A stretch of 64,000 nucleotides of DNA, from NCBI GenBank assembly GCA_015501075.1, contig JADNYJ010000012.1:1-64000 (forward strand), given 5' to 3'. Shown here one piece after another: positions 33,153-45,217 of the stretch. Numbering within the stretch: position 1 is the stretch's first letter; the number at the start of each line of letters is the position of its first letter. A program made the translations under genes and the position numbers. Source of the DNA: Gymnopilus junonius (taxonomy: Eukaryota; Basidiomycota; Agaricomycetes; Agaricales; Galerinaceae). The notes below the pieces were generated by a model. The model saw only the letters and a list, made by a program, of their open reading frames with translations. It ran no database searches and had not been told where the DNA came from.

Positions 33153-35138
33153 TCAATATATCACATTGATCATGGCAAACATGATACAGCTCAATACAAG
33201 GCCCGTAGTCAAGATTGGAGCGTATTTCGTAAACCATCTCTTCCATCGCCTCCGGCTCCTTGTACTCTCGAGATGGTCTTCCCCGGCTTCGAGGGCGTCG
33301 ATGTCATATACAAAGGTCTCTGAACTCTCTGTAAACGCGAGGTCCAGCAACGACTGAAGGAGCTCGAACCCATCGAGATGCGCTAAGGGCAGCAAATTGA
33401 AAAGATATAACGAGAGTGTTGTCATTGTCAGATAACTGTCATGATATGGTGAGCTGAACCTGAAGACGAGAGAAATCAGTGACATACTTCCAAAATTCTG
33501 TAAAGAGTCTCGGAAAACCTAGGGGCAATAACCGGAACCTGGGCAACCAGTTACCTACTTGCACTGTTTCGAAGTTGATATCAAGATTCTCTAAGCGCTA
33601 ATTAATGTTTTCATTACCTTCTTCCCAAACTTCTTTGCGAGGGCCGCTCCAGAGAATTGTTGTTTCTTCAGTTAAATCAAGCCGTGGACGTACAGACAGT
33701 CGCAATAGTTGCGCTTCCTCGTGAGGAATAACACATGTCGACTCTTCGCTACAGTCTTTCGAGGCTGCGCAACGTCCATTGCTAGAGGGTCTTGTCAACA
33801 CAGGAACAGGATCTAAGCATCCTCGCTCCGAGTGATCAAACGATTCGAAGCAAGCAAGCGGTGATGCTTTTGTGTTTAACAAAGTACAACAAGAATCAGA
33901 TTTCACTACAAGTCGGATCCATGAGCTGGTAAATGGTGCAATGGTAAAGGTTGCATACCAAGTACTGATCTTGATACACACCATCCTAGAGACGAGAACT
34001 TGGGCAGACCCGTTAAGTATTCAGTCCAAAAGTCGTTAGAGAGGGTGAGGGGCCCATCGTCCAATTTCGTAATAACAGAGCCCGGCAATAAATAAAGAGA
34101 CAATGGTGAATCCTAATGTCACTTCCGTGAGCATGAGGAATTGTGAGGAAAAATAAATTCATCGTACCTCGTTAACTGCAACGACAACCTTCCCTGTATC
34201 TGACATATTATTATATCCGAAAATGACAGAAAAGATATTAACGACTTTGGAGTGCGTCACAAGAACTAGGAAACACCAAAATATGAGATTGTGAAAAGGC
34301 CCAGCTGCTATAATTCGAGACCGCGCTTTCGCAGTTAAATTTTTCATCCCACAAGTGGGAAAGGTCACAAATGCAGCCGGGATACAAATTGTGAAGGATA
34401 GTCCAGCAGATATTATAGGTAACGTTTCCCTATAGAAAGTCAATGGTTGGTCAGAGTCCAGCGTGCGGGATTCTTATAAACGCACCGAGCGGCTGCGACT
34501 GCATGGCCTAGCTCGTGCACGACTTGAGACAGGAAGACAGCCAGGATTATAATGGGCAAGTCACTAAGGGGCACAGTAATCCCGGGTATCTGAAGTAAAC
34601 CAAGCTTTAGACCACCGAGCATAGTTTTCAGTTTCCATCAACTTACAATGGGTATGATGCCTGGAAATTGGGCTGACGGCAGAGTGCCTATAGGTTTCCT
34701 GTCTTCTGTATTTTCCAGTCGTTTAACAAGCCGAGATGCCTCATGAGATTGGCTGGAATTTCCGAGAGAGATTTTTTGGAACATAGTCCAAGCAGAGCCG
34801 GCAGACACCCACACAAGTCCTCCAACAGCTACCAACATTCCGATAGCACTGAAGATTATGCCTACGTTATAAACCGCCTGGAATAGGGTATTCATAGTCC
34901 GATTTGCTTTCCTTGTAAACGTAGTGGAAAGACGGTCGTGGTGAACGTTCCATTGTGAAGTGGAGACCTTGAGTTGGAGGGCGTTCAACGAGACTTTTGT
35001 GGAACGATACAGATGAGCACTTGAACCAAGGTAAGCTGGAAGTAACGTATACACTCCTTTGCGGTACCAGATGCGGTATAAAAAGTGTATCGTGGTCCAA
35101 ATTACTGCAAGGAAGAGGAATGCATGCCCGATTGACAT
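33153..35138 (-). CDS. Site-2 protease-like intramembrane metalloprotease (S2P family)
   Basis: Multi-pass zinc protease that cleaves membrane-bound transcription factors such as SREBP in the Golgi. The N-terminal exon (35,138-34,647) has membrane segments (MSIGHAFLFLAVIW and a second near AIGMLVAVGGLVWV). Exon 2 (34,589-34,486) holds the zinc site HELGH in LSQVVHELGHAVAAA. Exon 3 spans 34,429-34,168. A lumenal Cys-rich part follows (SDSCCTLLNTKASPLACF), then the second metal motif NLLPLAHLDGFELL in the last exon, stop at 33,153. Exon borders between about 34,100 and 33,480 are not all resolved. In basidiomycetes such as Cryptococcus the S2P acts on Sre1 in sterol/hypoxia response (established); the same role here is inferred. 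Confidence 0.88.
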
Positions 35139-35360
35139 GAAGTCACGGTCCAGGAGCCAAGCTTAGGCTGAGGCAAAGGCAGAACTCACACGACATTGAT
35201 GTAAATACAATGAAGTCACTATGTATGAGCGATAGTATGAGGTCTTTCGAGCGGGTATATATTTTCGTATGTGAGTTTACAAAACTACATGGCGAACACC
35301 CATAAGCTGCGCCAGGCAGCGAATGAGATATGCTTCCATCTTTACATGTCATAATAGTCT

Positions 35361-36267
35361 CTACACGTTGCTACTTCCAAAAGCTTGGCGGGGCTCGGTG
35401 AAGGCATAAGGCGGTGCATATCCGGAGTTACCATATGCATTGTAGGTTGTAACCTGTGGAGGCACTTCGTGCATGGTCCTTGGGATGACCACTGTCCTTT
35501 GCGCCAATTCTTCGTCATTGAGCTGTTCAACGTAGCGCTCGACAATGAAATAGAAGTCTGATCAATCAAGAGACGTCAGAGACAATGTTAGAATGACTTG
35601 ATCAGAAAAATGATTGCACTAACACAGTTCAACCAGCCAAGTGACGACGTAAATTGCAACCATTAGCCCCTTCATTATAGCAATAGCGGTCTGGCAACCC
35701 TCCAACGTGGCATCAGGGGATGCGCTCATGCATTGATTGACAGCATCTTGGGAATTTTTCTTGAATAAACTGTAGAGTGTGAAAATGCCTGCAGCAATGC
35801 TAAATCCGAGATGGATTGCCAGGGCATTGGCGAAGCTGGAGATCATTCTTCGATTCTTGATTATAGCGCCCACAAAACTAGCATACGTAATACCTTGATC
35901 AGGATCTCCAGAGGCGGCTACAGATTACGACTTACCCAAAGACAGCAACCAATGAAAGAATCGTGAACATGACAGCGTGGATCCAGAGTGCGATTTGTTC
36001 AGCTTTATCAAGGTCGAGTTGTTCTGTGGTAGACAAGACGATGAGGAAGATGTAACTTGGGTGCAAAAGCTCCACGTACTCAGCTGGGTAACCTGAATCC
36101 AACCAGCTGCAGCCGTGAATGAGCCCCCAACCATTGCGAGGATGGCCAAAATCTGGAGAAAAAGGTTATTAAAAATGGTACATTCATGGATCGACTTTTT
36201 GACTAACGAAGACACCGAGCCTGACAGGCAGGAAGCAACAGAACTTGCGAGAGCGTACAACAGACAT
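35361..36267 (-). CDS. Small tetraspan membrane protein, function unknown
   Basis: Minus strand multi-exon gene starting MSVVRSRKFCCFLPVRLGVF, with an intron to ILAILAMVGGSFTAAAGWIQV. Later pieces give further membrane segments (SFANALAIHLGFSIAAGIF and IMKGLMVAIYVVTWLVEL) with a lumenal loop containing two Cys (VNQCMSAS and GCQTA). The cytoplasmic tail includes LNDEELAQRTVVIPRTMHE and ends FTEPRQAFGSSNV, stop at 35,361. I recall similar uncharacterised tetraspan proteins in Agaricomycetes; no function is claimed. It lies 222 bp upstream of the S2P start on the same strand. Confidence 0.75.
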
Positions 36268-36842
36268 ATTTAATCAGTAATTGCGGATGTAGAGGGTTCG
36301 GTGAATGTCCAGCACTCAAAACGTTGAACGACGGGTCGGGCGCAGCCACGATGGGGGCTCATGGCGGTTGGACTCTGCGCTTTATATGATTTCGCTTAGC
36401 GGCGTTTTGATCGCAACATTTTTTGATCCGGGCTGATGAACCTTGTTTCCTAAGCAAACGTGTCGACCGCGTATAAGTCCGGAGGCCAAAATCGACAAGC
36501 AAGGGAGAGAAGAATTTAAGTTAATCAGGCGCTACTCTCTGGTGAACATTGCCAATATATAACGGTCCACATAAGCAGTCTTCTGGCTTCATTGCTTCTG
36601 AACTAAATACAATTCCACCACATTATACTCAATTTGCACTCCATCGCTCATGATGTCTTTCTGCATTATCTCTGCATCGACAAGTTAGCTACTCCTGCAA
36701 AGGTCGCATAAATAGACGCCTTTTCGTATCTGATAGATGTCCCACATTAGGGAAATCATGCTGTTTAATATATAGTAAATGCAATACAGGAGGCAAGTGT
36801 ACATGTGACAAGAAATTAGGCCTAGATACATCATGATACTCT
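36268..36842. other. Intergenic region between IMPDH end and tetraspan gene start
   Basis: No gene is seen. It should hold the IMPDH 3' end and the promoter of the tetraspan gene. A ttatatat stretch (minus strand, about 36,555) lies about 290 bp upstream of the tetraspan start and could be a TATA element, but the distance makes this weak. Confidence 0.4.
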
Positions 36843-38726
36843 TCATACCTGGGTAAAGAGTCTCTTGGTGTACCTGTAGAACGTACAAAATCAGCACCAT
36901 GACTGCGAAATAAAGGATGGGCAACATACGAGTTCAAACCATGAACACCACCTTCCACCTGGGCACTAGCTGTCCTCAGCTCAAATCTGACTTGGCCCTC
37001 CTTGACACCTTTCTGAAGCGCAGCGACACTGCGAACGCCAATATCTTGCAGCGAATGCTGAACGCCAGTGTGCAGATAAGGCAAGAAAGCCTGGACACTA
37101 CCCTTGTCCTGCACATCACCCGACACACCTTGAGCGACCTTAACAGCGCTGCTTTCGGAGAAGTAACGGGACGTGGCAGCGTTCTCGATGGTGGTGGTCT
37201 TCTTGGGAGCAGGGAGCTTGGAGCTGCCCTGAACCTTGGTCTTGGCGGCTTGACCCTGCTCCATGGCTTCAAGACTTCCCATCCCACGGTAAGCCTTGAC
37301 ACGTTTACCATCATGGTAGAGATATTCTCCAGGAGCCTCCTCGGTACCAGCAAGCAGCCCACCCATCATGACAGCACCTGCTCCTAAGGCAAGGGCTTTG
37401 ACGATGTGGCCAATGTTGCTAATACCACCGTCGGCAATGACAGGGACACCGAACTTGCTAGCAAATTCAGCAACGGCGTAAACAGCAGTGGCCTGAGGGC
37501 GCCCAACAGCCATAACCTCTTGGGTGATACAGATAGATCCGGAGCCCATGCCGATACGAAGACCATCAGCACCTGCGGCGATGAGAGAAGCCGCCTGCTC
37601 CCTTGTGACAACATTTCCGGCAATAACTTCAAGTTTGGGGTATGTGGCCTTGATCCACTGGATCATCTCAATTTGGTATATGGAGTTTCCTTGAGAAGAA
37701 TCCACGACAACGACATCGAGTCCTGCATCGACGAGAAGGGCGAGACGGTCACGATCGGAGGGTCTTGTACCAATGGCCGCTGCAGCGTAGAGTTGCTTGC
37801 TCTGAGGATTCTTGGACGCAAGAGGGTATGACTGGTTCTTGAGAAGATCCGAGCGCGCAAGGAGAGATACAAGTTGTCCGTTCGAGTTAACAATGGGTAA
37901 TTTGCCCTTTTTTGAATCTCGGAGAATATTGTTGGCCTCCGCCAAAGTAATTCCTTGCTGAGCAGTGACGAGGTCGGTCGTCATAATTTGAGCCAAAGGT
38001 GTAGAAGGATCGCGAAATTGGATATCACGAGAGGTGACGATGCCGACAAGTTGTCCACCGAGCACACCAGTATCTGTGGATTGGGAATCAGCTCACATTT
38101 TCGCAAAAATCGCGACACAAAAATATGAATGACCCCAAATCACACAAGGTAAAACGTGTTACCCCAGTGAAGTTAAATATATGAGGGCGTTCATTATGAA
38201 AATAATTACGAACCTGTGATAGGAATACCACAGAAACCGAGCCTGGCTTTTATATCTAATACGTCCTCCACGATATGGGTAGGAGATAAAACGACGGGGT
38301 CGGAGATGAATCCGTTTTCGTGACGCTTTACAGCGCGAACCATAGCGGCCTGAGACTCTGGCGACTGGTTGTGGTGAATGACACCGATGCCTCCAAGTAG
38401 CTGGTTAAAAATTTGAGCAAAAAGAAGAGTAGACAAATTTAATTGCTCACAGCCAGGGAGATGGCCATTTGGGTTTCGGTGACAGTATCCATTGGACTAC
38501 TCATGAAGGGTGTCTTGAGGACGACATTTCGAGTAATTCGAGATTCTGTGACGACATCTGAAGCAGGGAAGTCGATTTTGCCAGGCAGCAGCAAGAAATC
38601 ATTGTAGGTCAGGCCGCCATGAACTTGAGAGTCCATAAGGTCCGTGACTGCAAGGCCATCTGAGCGTGTGTAGGTCTTGAGGTGCTCAAGAGCAGATTTT
38701 GGGTCGAGAGTCTCATTGGTAGGCAT
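36843..38726 (-). CDS. Inosine-5'-monophosphate dehydrogenase
   Basis: Converts IMP to XMP with NAD+, the committed step of GTP synthesis and the target of mycophenolic acid. Exons are 38,726-38,451, 38,400-38,214, 38,073-36,930 and 36,873-36,843, giving 545 residues. The N-terminus reads [16 protein letters not shown], then [18 protein letters not shown] repeats are visible around [13 protein letters not shown] and [17 protein letters not shown]. The catalytic loop has [11 protein letters not shown] with the active Cys, then [11 protein letters not shown] and [10 protein letters not shown]. The last small exon supplies the conserved C-terminal tail [11 protein letters not shown]. Divergent from YKT6 across 224 bp. 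Confidence 0.96.
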
Positions 38727-38950
38727 TGCAAGTCGAAACAATTGCGCTAGAGACGATATTCGGGGGCAATCAGACTCAAGAAAGTGGACTCGTGGTGGAC
38801 ACAAGGTATGAATAAGCCAAGAAACGGGGAGGACGGAAATGAAAAATAAAAGCGAAATTTGTATGACAAAAACTTTGGCGCGTGACAGAGATCACAGCGG
38901 CCGCCGTTCGCACTGCAGTGGGTCTGCCTCAAGGTCTGCCTAGTACATCC

Positions 38951-39717
38951 ATGAAGATCTATTCAATCTCTATTATTCTCGCCCCTCCTTCGGGTTCTAT
39001 TGTTATCCTAAGCAATGCCAGCGACCTCTCCTCGTTTAGCTTCTACCAGAGAGGCTCCGCTGGCGAATTCTTGACCTTCATGTCCAAGACCGTGGCCGAG
39101 AGAACTCCTCAGGGACAACGGCAAACCGTCCAAGAACACAGTCATGTCGCACATGTGTACAATCGTGGGGGTGCTGAGCAACTTGCTGGTAGGTCCCATG
39201 TTCATGTTTACACTGTTCTTTGGGTTGACCGTTTCTTAAGCTGTCATTATTACTGACGAAGAGTACCCTGTACGACCTGCCTTCTCGTTACTCACCAAGA
39301 TTCTGGATGATTTCACTACCAAAGTGCCCCAATCTGCTTTCAGCAACCCTTCTTCTATCTCCTTCCCAGAGATCAACACCTATATTCAGAAGTACCAAGA
39401 TCCACGGCAGGCTGATACGATAATGCGTGTGCAACAGGAGCTTGATGAGACTAAGATCGTTTTGGTAAGCGCACCGCAGTCCACTCTTGGAAGGCGACAT
39501 TAACATAGCTTTATTTCAGCACAAAACAATAGAATCGGTGTTACAACGTGGCGAGAAACTTGATAACCTTGTTGAACGATCTAATGCTTTGTCAATGCAG
39601 AGCAAGATGTTCTATAAGACCGCAAAGAAGGTCAGGAGTATTTGGATACCATCTGTGCACGCTGATTCTTACGTCTTTCTTATCGTACAGCAAAACTCTT
39701 GTTGCATCGTCATGTGA
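38951..39717 (+). CDS. YKT6: Synaptobrevin-type SNARE YKT6
   Basis: R-SNARE acting in ER-Golgi, endosomal and vacuolar/autophagosomal fusion. Exons 38,951-39,188, 39,241-39,464, 39,520-39,630 and 39,691-39,717 give 199 residues, the family size. The longin domain begins [13 protein letters not shown] and includes [18 protein letters not shown]. The SNARE helix runs [20 protein letters not shown] to the layer Arg in [14 protein letters not shown]. There is no membrane span; the C-terminus ends CCIVM, the double-Cys palmitoylation/farnesylation signal of YKT6. The start at 38,951 is preferred over an in-frame upstream codon because the longin domain starts there. Confidence 0.97.
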
Positions 39718-40244
39718 GGCGCCAGGGTACTAACTCCCACTCCATTCACACTCTGCATCGATCCTTTGCTGTGCCTCGAGCTCCAGGCCGTTCCTATTTT
39801 TACATTCTTAATTCTGATACCCAATCGTGGACCTGTTTTCTGTGTATAATATAGATGGACGTGGACGTGGGAGCGGTTAAATTGACTTTCGCTAGAAGAC
39901 CTTCTTCCGGTGTTGCATTTCGCCGGAGAGAGCACTTCTTATTCTCTGTTCTGTCGCATAAAGATAAGTGAGCTGTACATATGTACTATGAAACGGCAAG
40001 AGCTGGCAGAAACGTTTGTTTGAAAATAATGATGGATTGTTGCATCGGTGGATGATAGAGGCCGTGCCTCCGATCACACCCTCCGTGATTTATTAGACAG
40101 CCTCTTTACAAGCGCCCAGAAACTCCAGGCACGTCCGGACCTGACTCCTCCTGCACTTATATAACCGACCCTGCAAACATAATGTCCTTAACCTCCCTTT
40201 TTCGCCTTCTCTTCAATTTTACCCTCACAGCGTTCGCCTATATC
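39718..40244. other. Intergenic region between YKT6 and the dioxygenase gene
   Basis: No gene seen. It contains the TATA-like element annotated at 40,158 and should include the YKT6 3' end and the dioxygenase promoter. Confidence 0.5.
40158..40164 (+). promoter_or_regulatory. TATA-like element upstream of the Ppo-type dioxygenase
   Basis: tatataa lies 81 bp before the preferred ATG at 40,245, a plausible core promoter distance in fungi. Confidence 0.45.
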
Positions 40245-43200
40245 ATGGCCAGCATCATCCGTAGAATTTCAAAGCAGGCGGACAAAGTGCGAGAAGAAAG
40301 TGCCCCGCTGGACACCGATGGTGCTCGTCCGCAGTCTGGTGTCTACGAGAAGGAGTGGACCAACACTGTGCGAGAGCTAACGGACCCGGTGCTGAAAAAA
40401 GAGCTTTGCCATTTTGTATGTCGTTACAACGACGCATTAGTGAGCTTCGCTGACTCCAGTAACGCCTTCAGGGTCCAATCGTGGACGCCCTTAAAAATGC
40501 CAGCGGTAAAGGGCTCAATGACAGGGATATGCTGGCAAGTATTCACTTTCGACAAGCCTGCTGCTACTGAGCGTTGGTTCCTAGCTCGAGCAGATGATCA
40601 CGATTATGGCTCATACTAAGGAAGCAGAGATTTCCAAGCGACTGCAACAAACAGCCATTAACCTCCGTAAGCTTCGTGCTCGCCGATCATTACGTAGACG
40701 GAACCTAACTTGCTTCCGAATAATGCAGTGTACAAAGATCTTCCACACCCACCGAGCGCCTACCTCTCTCTCCCATCCCCGTCCACTCGTACCGTGTCCC
40801 CCGAAGAGCAGAAGCGTACATATGCGTTCAGAAGTGCTGATGGCTCCAATAGCAGTATCGTCAACCCGACTATGGGGCTCGCGGGCTCGCCCTATGCGCG
40901 TTCTGTCGCTTCGCAGAATCTTTCGGCCCAAAAAGCACTTCCGGATCCGGGCCTCGTATTCGACACGCTGCTCAAGAGAGACAAATTCGAAGAACATCCT
41001 GGAGGAATTTCTGCCCTTTTCTTTGCCTTTGCCGATTTGGTCATCCATAGCATTTTCAACACGCATCACTTTGACGGGACGATAAACGATACCAGCAGCT
41101 ATCTTGATCTCAGTATCCTCTATGGGAACTCCGAGGCTCAGGTCAAGGCGGTTAGGAGGAACGATGGGACAGGTAAACTTCTGGACGACGTCTTTGCCGA
41201 TCCCCGCCTACTTTTGATGCCGCCTTCCAGTTGTGCCCTTCTTATTCTTCTGAACCGCAACCACAATGTACGCCTCACTCGAGTTCGCTTCTGCAGCATA
41301 TATGCATTTTATTTATTGTCTACACTTCATAGTATGTCGCCCAGCGCCTTTTGGACATTAACGAAAACGGCAACTATAAAAATCCACCTCCAGAGGACGA
41401 GAAGGCGAAGCAAGAACAAGATGATGAACTCTTCCATCGCTCTCGTTTGGTCAACTGTGGCTATTTCATGAAAATCATCCTTGGAGGTGAGCCTCTAACA
41501 TCATGAAAGGAAGTAAATTTATTTGAATTGTAGACTACGTCGGCGCAATCTTGGGTTTGGTTCGTGATGCAAGTGACTGGCGACTGGATCCTCTCTCCGT
41601 AAGGAGTTTCTGTCAAATGCCCAATTTCGCGTCCTGAGTTTATTTTACAGACGTATCGTGGATTAGACCACGAATTTGTCCCTACAGGAGAAGGAAACGT
41701 TGTTTCCGTTGAATTCAATCTCTTGTACCGCTGGCATGCAACTCTTTCTCAGCGCGATACAGAATGGACCACCGAGATGATCCAGGGAATTTTCAACGGC
41801 GAAGAATTCAAAGATGTAAATGAGCATTCACTCAAATATTTCCTAATCAAAGCTCATAATTTTCAACCAGATCACTCCCGAGAAATTCAAGGTTGCTGCT
41901 CACCAACATTTAATTCCTCCGGCAAACCTCCAGGAATGGACGTTCAACAAGTACTTTTTTTAACACTTATTCTCAGTGTCGCCAACTCATACCTTGACGT
42001 TCAGTCTCAAGCGGGATGCCAATCATCGCTTCAAGGATGAAGACCTGGCTAAAATTCTTCATGATGCCACCGAATCTCGAGCTGGTGCCTTCAAAGCAAG
42101 AGGCATTCCAGAAGCCCTACGAGTGGTGGAGATCATGGCCATCACTCAATCAAGAAAATGGGGCACATGTTCGGTGGGTTCCTATTTGCGAGACTATTAG
42201 CAATTAACTCATCTCATTCTAGCTGAACGAATTCAGAAAGTTTCTGGGATTGAAACGTAAGCTTCCTTTCTTGAAGATAGACGACAAGCTGTAATTAAAT
42301 TTTTTTTTCGTCCAGCCTATAAAACGTTCGAAGAGTGGAACCCAAAGAAAGAGATTCATGTTCGTTTCATCTGATGATATAATGAGTTAAAAAGTCTTGC
42401 TAATTGTGATCCAGACTGCTGCTGCAGCATTATACAAAAACATTGACAGCCTTGAGCTCCATGTAAGTCCCCTAAGCTTGCTGTTTATTGATGTTCTTCA
42501 ATAGCTCATTTTATAATAGGTCGGTCTGCAAGCTGAAGAAGCGAAAAACCCATGCCCAGGTGCAGGTCTCTGTCCTGGTTATACTATTTCCAGGGCTATC
42601 TTAGCCGATGCTGTAGCATTGACCAGAGGCGACAGATTTATGACTGTCGATTTTACTCGTAAGTATATTGTTCTCCTCATGATCTTCCGAGCCCAAAGTA
42701 ATCCTTTGTAGCTTTCAATCTCACCGCATGGGGATACCAGGATTGCCAATATGATTCCAAGGACGGTTCATACGGAGGAATGCTCACGAAGCTCCTTTTC
42801 AGAACATTGCCCAATTATTACCCAAAAGGATCAGCTTACGCTCATTTCCCCTTCTTGGAGCCAACTTACATGAAAGAGAACCTGAAGAAAGTTGACCCAT
42901 CCGCTTTTCCGAAATACGCATGGAACCGCCCTCGTCCCCTTTCCCCGAGTGTTACGGTGGATACCTTCAAAGAAGTGCAACGTGTCCTTGCAGACGAAGG
43001 CACATACCTTTCTGCCTATGATGGACGACTTTTCACTATCGTGCAGCCGACTCTCATCAAGAAAATGGTAAAACACTTTCTTCCAACTTGAAGTGAGGAG
43101 GGACTGACAAGATGCGCACTTCTAGGATAAAGGCACTCTCAGAGATAAGGAGAAGTTAAGAAATGGCAGTGACGCGGCTAGTGCAAAACTCGTTTCCGGG

Positions 43201-44701
43201 ATTACGGAATTGTCCAAGGCCATTTTCGCTAAGCCAGATGCAAATGTCTCTTCGTATTTCGCGCAGAAGACGGCAGCGTTGATTAAGCAGAAAGCGTTTC
43301 TGGCTGCGGACATCACGTACGTGGATATTGTGAGGGATGTCGTCAACCTGCTCCCTGTCTACTGGCTCTGCGAGCAAGTTGTGAGTTCTTTTCTCATTTT
43401 GACAGTGAACTTGTCAAATTGATTATTGTCTATTAATAAGGTTGGCTTCCCGCTTAAAACTGAAACTCATCTTGATGGCACGTTATACGACCTACAAACC
43501 TATGAAAAATTTGCGGAGATTGCGTCGTATGTCTGCATCATGGGTTTTAACTTTCTACGGTCTTACGTCCTTTTCAGATATGTCTATCTCAACTTTGATG
43601 TGGCGGATGACTGGAGGTTGCGGGAACAGTCGCAGGAACACTGCGCGAAGTTTGTCGAGGACGCTGAAAAATGCCTTTCGGAACGACCTCTTTCTTGGAT
43701 TGCACATTTCTATGCTTCAGAGAACAACCAGAGCCATACCTTCTTGAGGAGGCTTTGGACCCGATTCGGTAAAGGCAAAAGCACCACGCACGAGTTTGCT
43801 GCTCAGGTCGTTGCAACCGTCGTGCCGACTGCAGCTCTATATTCACAGGCACTTGCTACGGTCGTCAACTATTATCTCGACAATGCTCAAGAGGCTGCTC
43901 GTGAGGACATCGTCAAGCACGCTAATTCAAAAGAGAACGATTCTTTGAACAAGGTCATGGCCTACGTTTATGAGGCTCTTCGTAAGTAAAGATTTTAGTA
44001 GTCCACTTCTAGAACTGACCTAACCAATTTCCAGGGTTGGACCCTCCAGTTGCAGGGGTGTACCGAACTGCTGCAAAGGACGATGTACTAGGCGATATCA
44101 AAGTGAGCGCGGGCACAAACCTCTTTGCAAGTACAGTCGACGCAGGTCGCGACGTAAGCCCGTCCACATTCAATCGATTCATGAATATGTGCCCTAATGC
44201 CGTCTTTGCGAACGTCTAGATATCTGTCTTTGGTCCTGACCCGTCCGTCGCTAATTACGGGCGACCGCTGAATGACTATAATATAACCAACTTCGGAGTC
44301 GACGGGTAAGTTGTAGTACTTATTATGCGGGTACGGGTCGTTAACTTGGCTTTGTTCATCATCCCTAGGCTGTTGACGTCAGATTTCTTCCGGGCTGTAA
44401 GAACCGCACGCTTTCCTATATTTACGTCTTTTCTAAATATATTTCGATAGACCTTACCGCCTGTCCTCGGTGTCATATTCAGCCTCAAAAATCTCCAGCG
44501 TGGCCCTCAGCAGTCTGGTGTCTTCACGAGGTACGTCATCGTGCATACACATTATTCCTGTCCAGCTAACTGATTGTCTACAGATTTGTGGACGATTTTC
44601 ATGAATCTCCGAGAACCCAGTACATATCACAAAAAGGACTTGTAACTCAATATCCCGACTCATTAATCGTTCAAGTGAGTTTGCCTGCCCTTCTTCACTA
44701 G
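40245..44701 (+). CDS. Psi-factor producing oxygenase (heme dioxygenase with P450-like domain)
   Basis: Ppo-family enzyme that oxygenates linoleic/oleic acid to oxylipins used in developmental signalling. Around fifteen exons. The dioxygenase half shows GLAGSPYARSV, PDPGLVFDTLLKRDKFEEHP, VIHSIFNTHHFDG (distal His region), YLDLSILYG, RNHN near the first intron end, and LLYRWHATLS with the catalytic Tyr and proximal His. The P450-like half has KAFLAADITYVDIVRDVVN and AYVYEALRLDPPVAGVYRTA (ExxR-type). At the heme-thiolate site the reading is NFGVDG then LLTSDFF after splicing, with no Cys, so isomerase activity may be lost (inference). Intron 40,526-40,575 begins GC. The stop at 44,701 is provisional. 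An upstream in-frame Met lies at 40,182. Confidence 0.87.
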
Positions 44702-45217
44702 TATTGCTCTCTAAATGAAATCCAATACGTCTTAGTTCGCATAAAGGACTGCAAGGGTGCAGTCCTACAGATACACAAAAAGGCAAAGTAAGAAACGACT
44801 CAGGCATTCTATGTTTAGTTCGGAATCGTTTAGGATGTAGTATACCACGAACTGTAATCGTATTTGTAGTTTCCTTCGCATAAAGATCTAGTTCATTGTT
44901 CAAGTAATTAAGAATGTGCGTTGATTTGGCGTTTTGATCTAATCTTATCTGTTGGGTTACCCGATTTGTAGTTGTTGGTTCATCACGTTCATCGCGTCGC
45001 CTGCGCGGAAACGCTGAGCGGTTGAGCCGATATTCATTCATCGCCCTCTTGTTTGTTCTCCTCCCCGTTCTAACGCCTTTAACGATATTAACGTTGGTCA
45101 TTACCTTTCACTGAACCCAATTATACCTCTATTTCTATTGGACTGTTACCCCGCATTGCTTCAGTGAATTATACCGGATCTGCATGAAAGCTCGTGTACA
45201 ACATATCCAACAATAAT
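44702..45217. other. Intergenic region before the myosin gene
   Basis: No supported gene. A minus strand open frame (45,101-44,454) overlaps the dioxygenase exons and has no recognisable domain, so it is left out. The myosin promoter should lie here. Confidence 0.5.

Noticed and set aside
36689..36929. Extended IMPDH C-terminus reading through after NSY
   Set aside because: An intron (36,929-36,874) removes it and yields the conserved NSYTKRLF ending in correct phase.
44454..45101. 215-codon minus strand open frame next to the Ppo gene
   Set aside because: Its second half is antisense to dioxygenase exons and introns, and it has no recognisable domain.
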